In this document: positions 15,332 to 21,848 of the stretch, in pieces
How positions within the stretch are numbered: position 1 is the stretch's first letter
How the letters are laid out: every line of letters begins with the position of its first letter
Assembly (NCBI GenBank): GCA_019118905.1
Contig: DWYA01000031.1
Span: forward strand, 1 to 26,924
DNA length: 26,924 nt
Direction of reading: 5' to 3'
DNA from: Ruthenibacterium avium
GTDB taxonomy: Bacteria > Bacillota > Clostridia > Oscillospirales > Ruminococcaceae
Notes under the pieces: generated by a model
Databases searched by the model: none
What the model saw: the letters and a program-made list of their open reading frames with translations, nothing else
What the model was told of the DNA's origin: nothing
Program-made: the position numbers and the translations under genes

Positions 15332-15991
15332 ATGAATCGTTGGCTGAATCAGCTGGAGCGAAAGGCGAAGGGGGTTTGTATCCAAAATTTGGCGATGGTG
15401 CTGGCACTGGGCCAGTTAATGGTGTATCTTTGCATGGTAATGCTGCCGGGGTTAAACCTTGGGATGCGGTTACAGCTGTACGTGCCGTTTGTACTGCGGG
15501 GCGAAGTGTGGCGCCTTTTAACCTTCTTGTTTGTTCCGCCTTCTGGAAGCGCAATCACGGTGGCGCTGTCGCTGTACTTCCTTTACCTTGTCGGCCATGC
15601 GCTGGAACAGACTTGGGGCGATTTTCGGTTTAATGTCTATTATTTTATCGGTGCGCTTGGGGCGATTGCCGCGGCCTTTTTGGGCGGCTGGGGTACGACA
15701 TACTATTTAAACCTTTCGCTGTTTTTTGCTTTCGCTGTGCTGTATCCCGATTTTCAGGTGCTGTTGTTTTTCATCATTCCCATTAAGATGAAATATTTGG
15801 CGCTGTTTTCTGGGGCGATGTGCCTGTTTACGGTGCTTTTCGGCAGCTGGCCCGAGCGCTGGGCAGTCATTTTTGCCTTGTTGAACTTTTTGCTGTTTTT
15901 CTGGGGCGATTTTTCGGCGCTGATTCGCAGAGAAATCACCTATCACCGCACGCGCAGCAACTGGCGCAATAACAACCGCGGCGGTTGGTGA
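15332..15991 (+). CDS. Rhomboid-fold membrane protein without catalytic Ser/His
   Basis: A 219-residue integral membrane protein with about six hydrophobic helices. Rhomboid-family landmarks are VLRGEVWRLLTFLFVPP (loop 1 region), GHALEQTWGDFRFNVYYFIG, and an IPIKMKYLALF segment after helix 4. The catalytic GxSG motif is absent: helix 4 reads YYLNLSLFFAFAVLYPD, and the residue expected at the serine position is aromatic. Helix 6 reads FALLNFLLFFWGDF and lacks the HxxGxxxG motif. It is therefore a pseudoprotease like iRhoms or derlins in concept. The ATG at 15332 is preferred over ATG 15326 because AAGGAG lies eight bases upstream of the former but only two upstream of the latter. Function unknown; it probably binds rather than cuts membrane proteins. 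Confidence 0.7.
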   Translation: MNRWLNQLERKAKGVCIQNLAMVLALGQLMVYLCMVMLPGLNLGMRLQLYVPFVLRGEVWRLLTFLFVPPSGSAITVALSLYFLYLVGHALEQTWGDFRFNVYYFIGALGAIAAAFLGGWGTTYYLNLSLFFAFAVLYPDFQVLLFFIIPIKMKYLALFSGAMCLFTVLFGSWPERWAVIFALLNFLLFFWGDFSALIRREITYHRTRSNWRNNNRGGW

Positions 15992-16006
15992 ACCGAAAAC
16001 CAAAAG

Positions 16007-16035
16007 TTTACAATTGGGACCAAAAATGATATAAT
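16007..16035 (+). promoter_or_regulatory. Promoter of darA-holB-ricT
   Basis: TTTACA-N17-TATAAT with extended -10 TGA, the closest match to consensus in the window, about 75 bases upstream of darA. Confidence 0.8.
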
Positions 16036-16110
16036 GAAAGCAGGGAATTTGTGCGGGGCATGAGCCTTGCTTTTCAATAAAATCCCGATTTCACTTATGA
16101 GGAGTGTGTG

Positions 16111-16437
16111 ATGATGAAACTGATTACTGCAATTGTGAATAAAGAGGATTCCGGCGCGGTGTGTAATGCGCTGACAAAAGGCGGATTTTCTGTGACAAAG
16201 CTTTCCACGACGGGCGGATTTTTGATGGCAGGCAACATGACGCTTCTCATCGGAACCGAGGATGACAAGGTGGATGAGTGCCTGAGCCTCATTGCTTCCT
16301 GTGCCAAACAGCGCAAGGAAGTGGTGCCCAGCACGGCTTCTTACGGCATTGGTGTAACAACGGCTTACCCGCTGGAGGTTACTGTGGGCGGTGCTACTGT
16401 GTTTGTCACCAACGTAGAGCGTTTTGAAAAACTTTGA
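16111..16437 (+). CDS. darA: Cyclic-di-AMP receptor, PII-like
   Basis: A 108-residue cytosolic PII-like protein of the DarA/PstA (DUF970, YaaQ) family, which forms trimers that bind c-di-AMP. Recognisable features are the N-terminal MKLITAIVNKEDSGAVCNAL strand-helix, GGFSVTKLSTTGGFLMAGNMTLLIG (residues 24-48, given in the family as the ligand-binding T-loop start), and the C-terminal VTVGGATVFVTNVERFEKL strand pair. Length equals the family norm. GTG ATG ATG are possible starts; ATG at 16111 is best spaced from GGAG at 16100. Its stop overlaps holB as TGATG. The darA-holB-ricT order matches Bacillus (yaaQ-holB-yaaT), apart from a missing yaaR. Confidence 0.92.
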   Translation: MMKLITAIVNKEDSGAVCNALTKGGFSVTKLSTTGGFLMAGNMTLLIGTEDDKVDECLSLIASCAKQRKEVVPSTASYGIGVTTAYPLEVTVGGATVFVTNVERFEKL

Positions 16438-17339
16438 TGTCCGGCATGATGCAACGCCTTGTCGGAAATGAAACCGTCAAGCAAGCACTTTTGGCTGCAA
16501 TGCAAAGCGGGCGGCTTGCGCACAGCATTCTTTTTTGTGCAGAAGAAGGATGCGGCGCAGGCTTTGCCGCGCGCTGCCTTGCAGCCGATTTTCTGTATCC
16601 AGATAACCCGGAGGCCGCCGAGCGTGTGGTGCAGGGCAAAAGCCCGGATGTGTTGGTACTGGAAAAAAGCGGCGCTGCCGGAGAAATTAAAATTGACGAT
16701 GTGCGCGACGTGCGCCGCGAGGTGTATGCAACGTCGCTTTCTGCTGCCGGGCGCGTGGTGCTTGTCAAAGGAGCGCACCGGCTGAATGCTTCCAGTGCAA
16801 ACGCTTTGCTCAAGGTGATGGAGGAGCCGCCCGAGGGCGTGATGTTTTTGCTGACGGCGCCCGACGAAGCTTCGGTGATGGCGACAATTAAAAGCCGGTG
16901 CTGTATGTACACGCTGGCCCCCGTTTCGCAAGAGGAGTGTGAGCAAGAAGTGCGGCGGCTTGTGCCGGATGGACAAGACGTGCCGGCGCTGTGCCGTGCG
17001 TTCGGCGGACGAATTGGCAGTGTGCTTCGTGCGCTGACCGATGAGGATGAGCAGCGCGTTTTGCAAAGTGCGCGGCAGATGATGCAGGCTGTGGCAAACC
17101 GGGACGAGTATACCGTTTTAGCACAGGCGGCTCTTTATGAAAAAGACCGCGCCGGCGGGCAAAGACTCTGTATGATGCTGGCGCAGCTTTGTGCGGCGGA
17201 ATTGTTTGCCCCGCAAACCCTGACGGGAGATGCGGCGGCGCGCGTGGTGAATGCCTGCACACAGGCGCAGCGCCAGCTTGCCCAAAACGCAAACGCCAAA
17301 GCCGTTTGGAGCGTGTTTGGCGCGCGTGTATGCCTTTAA
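16437..17339 (+). CDS. holB: DNA polymerase III subunit delta-prime
   Basis: A 300-residue AAA+ clamp-loader subunit. Landmarks are RLVGNETVKQALLAAMQSGR, HSILFCAEEGCGAG in place of the P-loop, VVLVKGAHRLNASSANALLK (HRLN corresponds to the Walker B region), EEPPEG, FLLTAPDEASVMATIKSRC with the SRC arginine finger, and a C-terminal helical collar. The P-loop lacks the GKT lysine, common in delta-prime, which does not hydrolyse ATP. The zinc module usually inserted after this loop (four cysteines) is missing: the region AARCLAADFLYPDNPEAAER has one cysteine. There is no good Shine-Dalgarno; the ATG overlaps the darA stop, so translation is probably by coupling. GTG/TTG and a later ATG (16449) are alternatives. 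Confidence 0.9.
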   Translation: MSGMMQRLVGNETVKQALLAAMQSGRLAHSILFCAEEGCGAGFAARCLAADFLYPDNPEAAERVVQGKSPDVLVLEKSGAAGEIKIDDVRDVRREVYATSLSAAGRVVLVKGAHRLNASSANALLKVMEEPPEGVMFLLTAPDEASVMATIKSRCCMYTLAPVSQEECEQEVRRLVPDGQDVPALCRAFGGRIGSVLRALTDEDEQRVLQSARQMMQAVANRDEYTVLAQAALYEKDRAGGQRLCMMLAQLCAAELFAPQTLTGDAAARVVNACTQAQRQLAQNANAKAVWSVFGARVCL

Positions 17340-17380
17340 AGGCAAAAATTTGATTTGTTTGTTCCGAAAGGATTGAATCT

Positions 17381-18217
17381 ATGAAAAAAGTAATCGGCGT
17401 CCGCTTTAAAAAGGCGGGAAAAATTTATTATTTTGCGCCCGGAGATCTGGACGTTCACGAAGGCGATTATGTCATTGTGGAAACGTCGCGCGGGCTGGAA
17501 TGCGGCGAAGTGGCGCAGGGCCTCCATGAGATTATTGACGCCAAAGCGGTGAAAGCGCTGAAGAATGTGGTGCGCATTGCCGATGATGTGGACATTCGCC
17601 GCATGAAAAAGAACAAAGAGGAAGAAAAGCGCGCGTTTGCCATTTGTGAAGAGCGCATTGCCCACCACAAGCTGGAAATGAAGCTGGTGGATGTGGAATG
17701 CACGCTTGACCGCAGCAAAATTTTGTTTTACTTTACCGCCGACGGGCGCGTGGATTTCCGCGAGCTGGTGAAGGACTTGGCGGCACAGTTTCACACCCGC
17801 ATTGAGCTGCGACAAATTGGTGTGCGTGACGAAAGCCGCATGGTGGGCGGCCTTGGCATTTGCGGACAGCCGTTTTGCTGCAGCCGCTTCTTAAAGGATT
17901 TTCAGCCCGTTTCCATCAAGATGGCAAAAGAGCAGGGGCTGTCGCTGAACCCTTCCAAGATCAGCGGTGCGTGTGGCCGTTTGATGTGCTGTTTGGTGTA
18001 TGAGCAGCCCGCCTATGATTACTTGAATAAGGTGACGCCCGGCGTGGGCAGCGTGGTGAAAACACCGGACGGCGTGGGCAGTGTGGTGGAAGTGAACGTG
18101 ATTTCCGGCAATTTGCGCGTCAAGCTGGACCCGCCTTCCACCGCCATTAAAACGTATCACAAAAAGCAGTGCCAATATTTGCGCGGCGGCAAACGCCCGC
18201 CGATGCCGGAAGAATAA
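17381..18217 (+). CDS. ricT: PSP1-domain protein RicT/YaaT
   Basis: A 278-residue PSP1-domain protein. In B. subtilis RicT forms the Y-complex with RicA and RicF, which carries [4Fe-4S] clusters and assists RNase Y in mRNA maturation. Visible are the N-terminal VIGVRFKKAGKIYYF strand, the GDYVIVETSRGLECGEV segment, the basic helix DIRRMKKNKEEEKRAF (71-86), and the cysteine-rich core C161-GQPF-C166-C167 and C198-GRLM-C203-C204, which are the cluster ligands in the family. A KOW-like region PGVGSVVKTPDGVGSVVEV follows. AAAGGA precedes ATG. It starts 41 bases after holB and is the last gene of that operon. Confidence 0.93.
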   Translation: MKKVIGVRFKKAGKIYYFAPGDLDVHEGDYVIVETSRGLECGEVAQGLHEIIDAKAVKALKNVVRIADDVDIRRMKKNKEEEKRAFAICEERIAHHKLEMKLVDVECTLDRSKILFYFTADGRVDFRELVKDLAAQFHTRIELRQIGVRDESRMVGGLGICGQPFCCSRFLKDFQPVSIKMAKEQGLSLNPSKISGACGRLMCCLVYEQPAYDYLNKVTPGVGSVVKTPDGVGSVVEVNVISGNLRVKLDPPSTAIKTYHKKQCQYLRGGKRPPMPEE

Positions 18218-18286
18218 GGCGTTGCACAAGGCTGACAAAATACGGGGCAAAGCTCCTGCGTTTGCCGAAAATCTTTGTAAATCCCC

Positions 18287-18314
18287 TTGAAAAATTAAAA
18301 CTTTATGATAAAAT
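18287..18314 (+). promoter_or_regulatory. Promoter of the ferredoxin gene
   Basis: TTGAAA-N16-TAAAAT with extended -10 TGA. The sequence around the -10 (TGATAAAAT) is identical to that of the oxidoreductase promoter. In the leader, ACATTCGGG (18354-18362) pairs with CCCGAAATGT (18381-18390) with one bulged A. Confidence 0.6.
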
Positions 18315-18432
18315 ATTAGATAACGTTGAGGCGGGTATCTATCTGCTTTTGCGACATTCGGGGTCAGCCCGCGCCCACTGCCCGAAATGTGAAATCATGT
18401 TATGAACTGCGCGGAGAAAAGGATGGAAAGTT

Positions 18433-18603
18433 ATGGCTTATAAAATCAGCGACGATTGCATCTCCTGCGGCACTTGTGCCGGCGCTTGCCCCGTGAGCGC
18501 GATCTCTGAGGGCGACGGCAAGTACGTAATTGATGCAGATACCTGCATCTCCTGCGGCACCTGCGAAGGTGAGTGCCCCGTGAGCGCAATCTCTGCGGAG
18601 TAA
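18433..18603 (+). CDS. Clostridial 2[4Fe-4S] ferredoxin
   Basis: A 56-residue low-potential electron carrier that probably accepts electrons from pyruvate:ferredoxin oxidoreductase. Two CxxCxxCxxxCP cluster motifs are complete: C9-IS-C12-GT-C15-AGA-C19-P and C38-IS-C41-GT-C44-EGE-C48-P. The two halves are nearly identical to each other in protein (CISCGTC and CPVSAIS in both) and in DNA, the classic internal duplication. ATG at 18433 has AAGGATGGAAAG before it. The gene is monocistronic, with its own promoter and terminator, between ricT and trmN6 where Bacillus has yabA. It is too short to appear in many automatic gene calls. Confidence 0.95.
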   Translation: MAYKISDDCISCGTCAGACPVSAISEGDGKYVIDADTCISCGTCEGECPVSAISAE

Positions 18604-18614
18604 TCATCAAAAAG

Positions 18615-18654
18615 AAAACAAGGCGGGCTTTTTTGGAAAGCCCGCCTTGTTTTT
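18615..18654 (+). terminator. Terminator after ferredoxin
   Basis: A 17-pair stem (arms about 18615-18631 and 18637-18653) with core CAAGGCGGGC / GCCCGCCTTG and TTTT tail, twelve bases after the ferredoxin stop. Confidence 0.9.
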
Positions 18655-18682
18655 CGTGGAAGAATCAGCACAGGAGGAACCC

Positions 18683-19411
18683 ATGAACCGCGAAACGCTT
18701 GTCAACGGAACGGCGGTCTATTGCACCGATTCTTACCGGTTCGGGCAGGACGCTTTGCTGCTGGCCCATTTCAGCCGCGTGCGCACGAGAGAGGCGGCGG
18801 CCGACTTTGGGACAGGCTGCGGCGTGATTGCGCTATGGTGGCATGACCGCGGGCACAAAGGCCCTTGCCTTGCGGTGGATTTACAGGCCGAGGGGCTTGC
18901 GCTTTTACAGCGTGCGCTTGAGGAAAACGAACAGGCGGGCGCGCATATTCACCCGCTTTGCGCCGACTTGCGCGGGTTTCCGCGCGATGCTTGGGCCGAG
19001 CAGTCGCTGGATGTCATTGCCTGCAATCCGCCGTATTTTTCGGGCGGTTATCTCAGCCCCAACCCGGCGCGGGCCGCTGCGCGCCACGAGCTGACTTGTA
19101 CCACTGCCGATGTGTGCCGGGCGGCGTACCCGTTGCTGAAGGATGGCGGCAGGCTGTGCTTGTGCCAGCGCACCGAGCGTATGGCAGAGGTGCTTTCAGC
19201 CATGACGGCGGCGCGCATTGAACCAAAGCGGCTGCAAATGGTGGCGGCGCGCACGGAAAAAGCGCCGTGGCTGTTTTTGGTGGAAGGCCAGAAAAACAGA
19301 GCCCCCGGGCTGCGGGTGCTGCCCCAGCTGATTACACAAACCCCAGATTTGCGCCCCAGCCCCGAAATATTACAGATTTACGGACAGACCCCGAAAGGAG
19401 AGCAGACATGA
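18683..19411 (+). CDS. trmN6: tRNA1(Val) A37 N6-methyltransferase family protein
   Basis: A 242-residue class I SAM-dependent N6-adenine methyltransferase of the TrmN6 (YabB/YfiC) family. AdoMet-binding motif I is ADFGTGCGVIAL (about 41-52), motif II acidic residue lies in AVDLQAEGL, and the catalytic motif IV is NPPY within ACNPPYFSGG (about residue 118). ATG at 18683 follows AGGAGG; an upstream in-frame start is inside the preceding terminator. It overlaps rsmI by four bases (ATGA) and belongs to the trmN6-rsmI-phosphoesterase operon. In Bacillus yabB and rsmI (yabC) are likewise close neighbours. The precise tRNA target in this organism is not known. Confidence 0.88.
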   Translation: MNRETLVNGTAVYCTDSYRFGQDALLLAHFSRVRTREAAADFGTGCGVIALWWHDRGHKGPCLAVDLQAEGLALLQRALEENEQAGAHIHPLCADLRGFPRDAWAEQSLDVIACNPPYFSGGYLSPNPARAAARHELTCTTADVCRAAYPLLKDGGRLCLCQRTERMAEVLSAMTAARIEPKRLQMVAARTEKAPWLFLVEGQKNRAPGLRVLPQLITQTPDLRPSPEILQIYGQTPKGEQT

Positions 19412-20253
19412 GCGGAACATTGTATATTGTGGCGACGCCCATCGGCAATTTATCCGACTTAACGCCTCGCGCCGCCCAAACGTTTGAACAGGTGGACTTT
19501 ATTGCGGCGGAAGATACGCGCGTGACGTTGAAGCTGCTGAACCATCTGGGGATCAAAAAACCGATGGTGAGTTACTATGAGCATAATTTGAAAGAGCGCG
19601 GCGACCAGATTTTGGCGCGGATTGAAGCGGGAGAGTCGTGTGCGCTTTGCTCGGACGCGGGAATGCCGGCGGTGTCTGACCCCGGCGAGCTGATTGTGAA
19701 GGATGCACACGCGAGGGGAATTCGTGTGGTGCCTGTTCCGGCGGCCAGCGCGGCGGTGACGGCGCTGTGCGTTTCGGGACAGGTGACGGGACGCTGGGTG
19801 TTTGAAGGCTTTTTGCCCACCAACCGCCGCCAGAAAAAAGAGCGCTTGGATGCGCTACAAAACGAAGAACGCACCGTGATTTTTTACGAAGCGCCCCACA
19901 AGCTGACGACAACGCTGGAGGATTTGGAAAAGGCGTTTGGGTCTGACCGCTCTTTGACCATCTGCCGAGAGCTGACCAAGCTGCACGAGGAAGTGCGTGT
20001 GACAACTGTGGGACAGGCGAATGCCTATTATCGCGAAAACCCGCCGCGCGGGGAATTTGTGCTTGTCATGGCGGGGGCAGCACCAAAAGTGCCGGAGGAA
20101 ATGACGCTTGAGGATGCCGTGGACTTTGCCTTGCAAAAGATGGAAGAAGGCATGAGTGCCACGGCTGCGGCCAAAGCGGCGGCTGCGGCTTCCCCGTTTT
20201 CTAAAAGCGAGATTTATAAGGCGTGTATCGAGAAAGGGGACGAACACGAATGA
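19408..20253 (+). CDS. rsmI: 16S rRNA (cytidine1402-2'-O)-methyltransferase
   Basis: A 281-residue tetrapyrrole-methylase-fold enzyme that 2'-O-methylates C1402 in the ribosomal P site of 16S rRNA. Family motifs are LYIVATPIGNLSDLTPRA (5-22), AAEDTRVTLKLLNHLGI, LCSDAGMPAVSDPGE (around 83-97), PVPAASAAVTALCVSG, and FEGFLPTNRRQKKERL. A helical C-terminal tail after 240 is typical. Length is normal. The ATG sits in an ATGA overlap with trmN6 and is preceded by AAAGGAG, and the stop overlaps the next gene in the same way. Confidence 0.95.
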   Translation: MSGTLYIVATPIGNLSDLTPRAAQTFEQVDFIAAEDTRVTLKLLNHLGIKKPMVSYYEHNLKERGDQILARIEAGESCALCSDAGMPAVSDPGELIVKDAHARGIRVVPVPAASAAVTALCVSGQVTGRWVFEGFLPTNRRQKKERLDALQNEERTVIFYEAPHKLTTTLEDLEKAFGSDRSLTICRELTKLHEEVRVTTVGQANAYYRENPPRGEFVLVMAGAAPKVPEEMTLEDAVDFALQKMEEGMSATAAAKAAAAASPFSKSEIYKACIEKGDEHE

Positions 20254-20711
20254 AATGGCTGGTGCTTTCCGACAGCCACGGAATGCGTGGCAGTGTATAC
20301 GACATACTGGACAGTCACCCCGATGCAGCGGGACTGTTTTTCTTGGGCGATGGCTTGGATGACGTGGAATATGTGGAAAACACCCATCCCCATTTACAGG
20401 TGTATGCCGTGAGCGGAAATTGCGACAGAACGCGAGGAACATTGGAAGGCGTTGCCGATTGCGGCGGCGTAAAAGTATTTTATACGCACGGACATCTTTA
20501 TGGGGTGAAATCGGCTTTGGGGCCGCTGTGCAAACGCGCTAAGGAAGAAGGGGCGGCGGTGGCGCTGTACGGCCATACGCACAACCCGCTATGCGGCACG
20601 CAGGACAGTGTGCTGCTGGCAAACCCCGGCGCCGTGAGCAGCTTTCCTTCCCGATACGGCATTTTAACCGTGGAAGACGGTGTGCCGTCCTTTCAGCTGA
20701 GAATGATATAA
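20250..20711 (+). CDS. YfcE/MJ0936-type metallophosphoesterase
   Basis: A 153-residue calcineurin-like phosphodiesterase with a two-metal centre. Motifs are VLSDSHG (D7, H9), FLGDGLDDVEYV, SGNCDRT (N57-type), THGHLYG and YGHTHNPL. The substrate is unknown; relatives act on phosphodiesters in vitro. ATG overlaps the rsmI stop (ATGA), with AAAGGGGA upstream, so it is cotranscribed as the third gene of the operon. A terminator follows directly. Confidence 0.9.
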   Translation: MKWLVLSDSHGMRGSVYDILDSHPDAAGLFFLGDGLDDVEYVENTHPHLQVYAVSGNCDRTRGTLEGVADCGGVKVFYTHGHLYGVKSALGPLCKRAKEEGAAVALYGHTHNPLCGTQDSVLLANPGAVSSFPSRYGILTVEDGVPSFQLRMI

Positions 20712-20712
20712 A

Positions 20713-20747
20713 AAAAGCCAAAGCGGACAAAGTCTGCTTTGGCTTTT
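20713..20747. terminator. Terminator after the phosphoesterase, likely bidirectional
   Basis: AAAAAGCCAAAGC-GGAC pairs with GTCT-GCTTTGGCTTTT around an AAA loop, with one G-U pair. Read on the minus strand it ends in seven T, read on the plus strand in four, so it may also end minus-strand transcripts from the NERD side. Confidence 0.8.
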
Positions 20748-20752
20748 CGTTT

Positions 20753-20864
20753 GAAAAAGGGAAGTGCCCTTGTGTGATGAATCACAAGGGCACAAAAGGG
20801 GTATCTCTCTTGGTGTGAGGAGGAATCATGTACAGAGCTCGGATTGCGGCTCCCGTTCTCTGTG
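20753..20864 (-). ncRNA. Candidate small RNA with C/U-rich anti-SD segment
   Basis: On the minus strand, TATAAT (20876-20871) would start a transcript near 20864. It contains ACAGAG/CTCTGT stem arms, a single-stranded-looking ATTCCTCCTCACACC, and then a perfect 11-pair hairpin GTGCCCTTGTG/CACAAGGGCAC (20764-20793) followed by TTCCCTTTTT. This resembles Firmicute C-rich regulatory RNAs that pair with Shine-Dalgarno sites. No good -35 element is visible, and the opposite strand offers a competing reading as a 31-codon ORF, so this is tentative. Confidence 0.25.
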
Positions 20865-20923
20865 CTACCTATTATATCCGTGAATTGAGAGAGGAGTTTT
20901 ACGCTTTTATGAATAAAATGTAA
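20828..20923 (+). CDS. Possible 31-residue small protein
   Basis: An ATG with GAGGAGGA at ideal spacing opens a 31-codon frame ending in TAA at 20923, beginning MYRARIAAPVLCATYYIREL and rich in basic and aromatic residues. I do not recognise it. No convincing plus-strand promoter is visible after the terminator at 20747, although an 11-pair hairpin (20764-20793) precedes it. It may be a small protein, a leader peptide, or only the mirror image of a minus-strand small RNA. Confidence 0.25.
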   Translation: MYRARIAAPVLCATYYIRELREEFYAFMNKM

Positions 20924-20940
20924 AACCGAAGAAGGCGGGC

Positions 20941-21561
20941 TTAAACCCGCTCGGGAGCAGCCATACACGCACGCAGGGCTTGTTCTGCCTTGTCTAAATC
21001 GGTATGTTTATCGAGACGGTATTTGTCTTTTTCCAAAAGGGCGGCAAAAGTTTTGGGGGTATAATGCCCTGTGCTGCGCGGCACACCCAACACTGCTTTG
21101 GAATTGGTAAACACGCAAACGGTTTCCACCGGGATATTTTTCAGCTTGGCGGCAAACAGATAGTCGCGTACAACGCGCGTATCTGCCGCAGCACGAGTCA
21201 TCGGGTTTTCAAACGAGGTGCGCACATCGTTTTTCACGCACACCCATTCTTCATCTGAGGCGTTTCCGTAAATCTCACCCGCCATGCCGTTGCATTTCAC
21301 GCCCAGAATGCCAAACGGGCCAAGCACCAAAAAGTCAAGGTCGGCAAAACGACCGTTTTTTGCCAAATGCACGTCTTTGATGACGCGGCAGCCGTTTTCC
21401 CCGGCAAAGCGGCGGGCGGCAGAAAGCGGCTTTGCTGCGCGGGCGGCAGGAGAAAGATCTTTTGCAGGGGAGGTTAGGCCGCGATCCCGCCGGTAAAGCC
21501 AAAGAATGGCCGCAGCACTGACTGCGACAATCACTAACGCAAAAATTGAAATAATATCCAA
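20941..21561 (-). CDS. Membrane-anchored NERD-domain protein
   Basis: A 206-residue protein with one N-terminal membrane helix (IISIFALVIVAVSAAAILWLY, residues 3-23, listed here in parts) and a NERD (nuclease-related) domain from about 50 to 160. NERD features are the G-E-N-G start (FAGENGCRVI), the ADLDFLVLGPFGILGVKCNG core (D-x-L, where nucleases have E-x-K and here V-K), and SFENPMTRAAADTRVV. A C-terminal helical segment follows. The best start is a TTG at 21561 with GGAGGG seven bases upstream; the longer frame to 21630 lacks a ribosome-binding site. Function is uncertain, probably nucleic-acid-related at the membrane. It is monocistronic with its own promoter. The short stem GCGGG/CCCGC at its stop codon is a weak terminator. 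Confidence 0.75.
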   Translation of the reverse strand: MDIISIFALVIVAVSAAAILWLYRRDRGLTSPAKDLSPAARAAKPLSAARRFAGENGCRVIKDVHLAKNGRFADLDFLVLGPFGILGVKCNGMAGEIYGNASDEEWVCVKNDVRTSFENPMTRAAADTRVVRDYLFAAKLKNIPVETVCVFTNSKAVLGVPRSTGHYTPKTFAALLEKDKYRLDKHTDLDKAEQALRACMAAPERV

Positions 21562-21600
21562 AATAAAACCCTCCGTCCAGTTCGTTTCTCTTTTTACTTT

Positions 21601-21630
21601 AGTATAACATAAAGAAAAAAGCCTTGGCAA
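21601..21630 (-). promoter_or_regulatory. Promoter of the NERD-domain gene
   Basis: On the minus strand TTGCCA-N18-TATACT with extended -10 TGT, 40 bases upstream of the TTG start. Confidence 0.6.
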
Positions 21631-21672
21631 TGCACAGCAGCACAGGAAAAAAGAAAAAAATTAAAAAAAGGG

Positions 21673-21701
21673 TTGACATGGCTCGCATGACGTGATATTA
21701 T
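21673..21701 (+). promoter_or_regulatory. Promoter of tRNA-Arg
   Basis: A consensus TTGACA is followed after 17 bases by TATTAT; the tRNA begins 36 bases later. Confidence 0.75.
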
Positions 21702-21736
21702 AATAAGGCGCTCAGCGAGAGTGTGAAACAAAATAT

Positions 21737-21813
21737 GCGCTGGTAGCTCAGTTGGATAGAGTGTTTGGCTACGAACCAAAAGGTCAGGGGTTCGAATCCC
21801 TTCCAGCGCACCA
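21737..21813 (+). tRNA. tRNA-Arg (anticodon ACG)
   Basis: A complete 77-base cloverleaf with acceptor GCGCTGG/CCAGCGC, D-arm GCTC...GAGT, anticodon arm TTTGG-CTACGAA-CCAAA giving anticodon ACG, T-arm with GGTTCGAATCC, discriminator A and an encoded CCA end. The first anticodon base A is expected to be deaminated to inosine by TadA, letting it read CGU, CGC and CGA. Confidence 0.97.
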
Positions 21814-21848
21814 AAAAGCTTCGCTTTGAAAAAGGCGAGGCTTTTTTG
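21813..21848 (+). terminator. Terminator after tRNA-Arg
   Basis: AAAAAGCTTCGC pairs with GCGAGGCTTTTT (one G-U) directly after the CCA end, with a T-rich tail. Confidence 0.8.
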
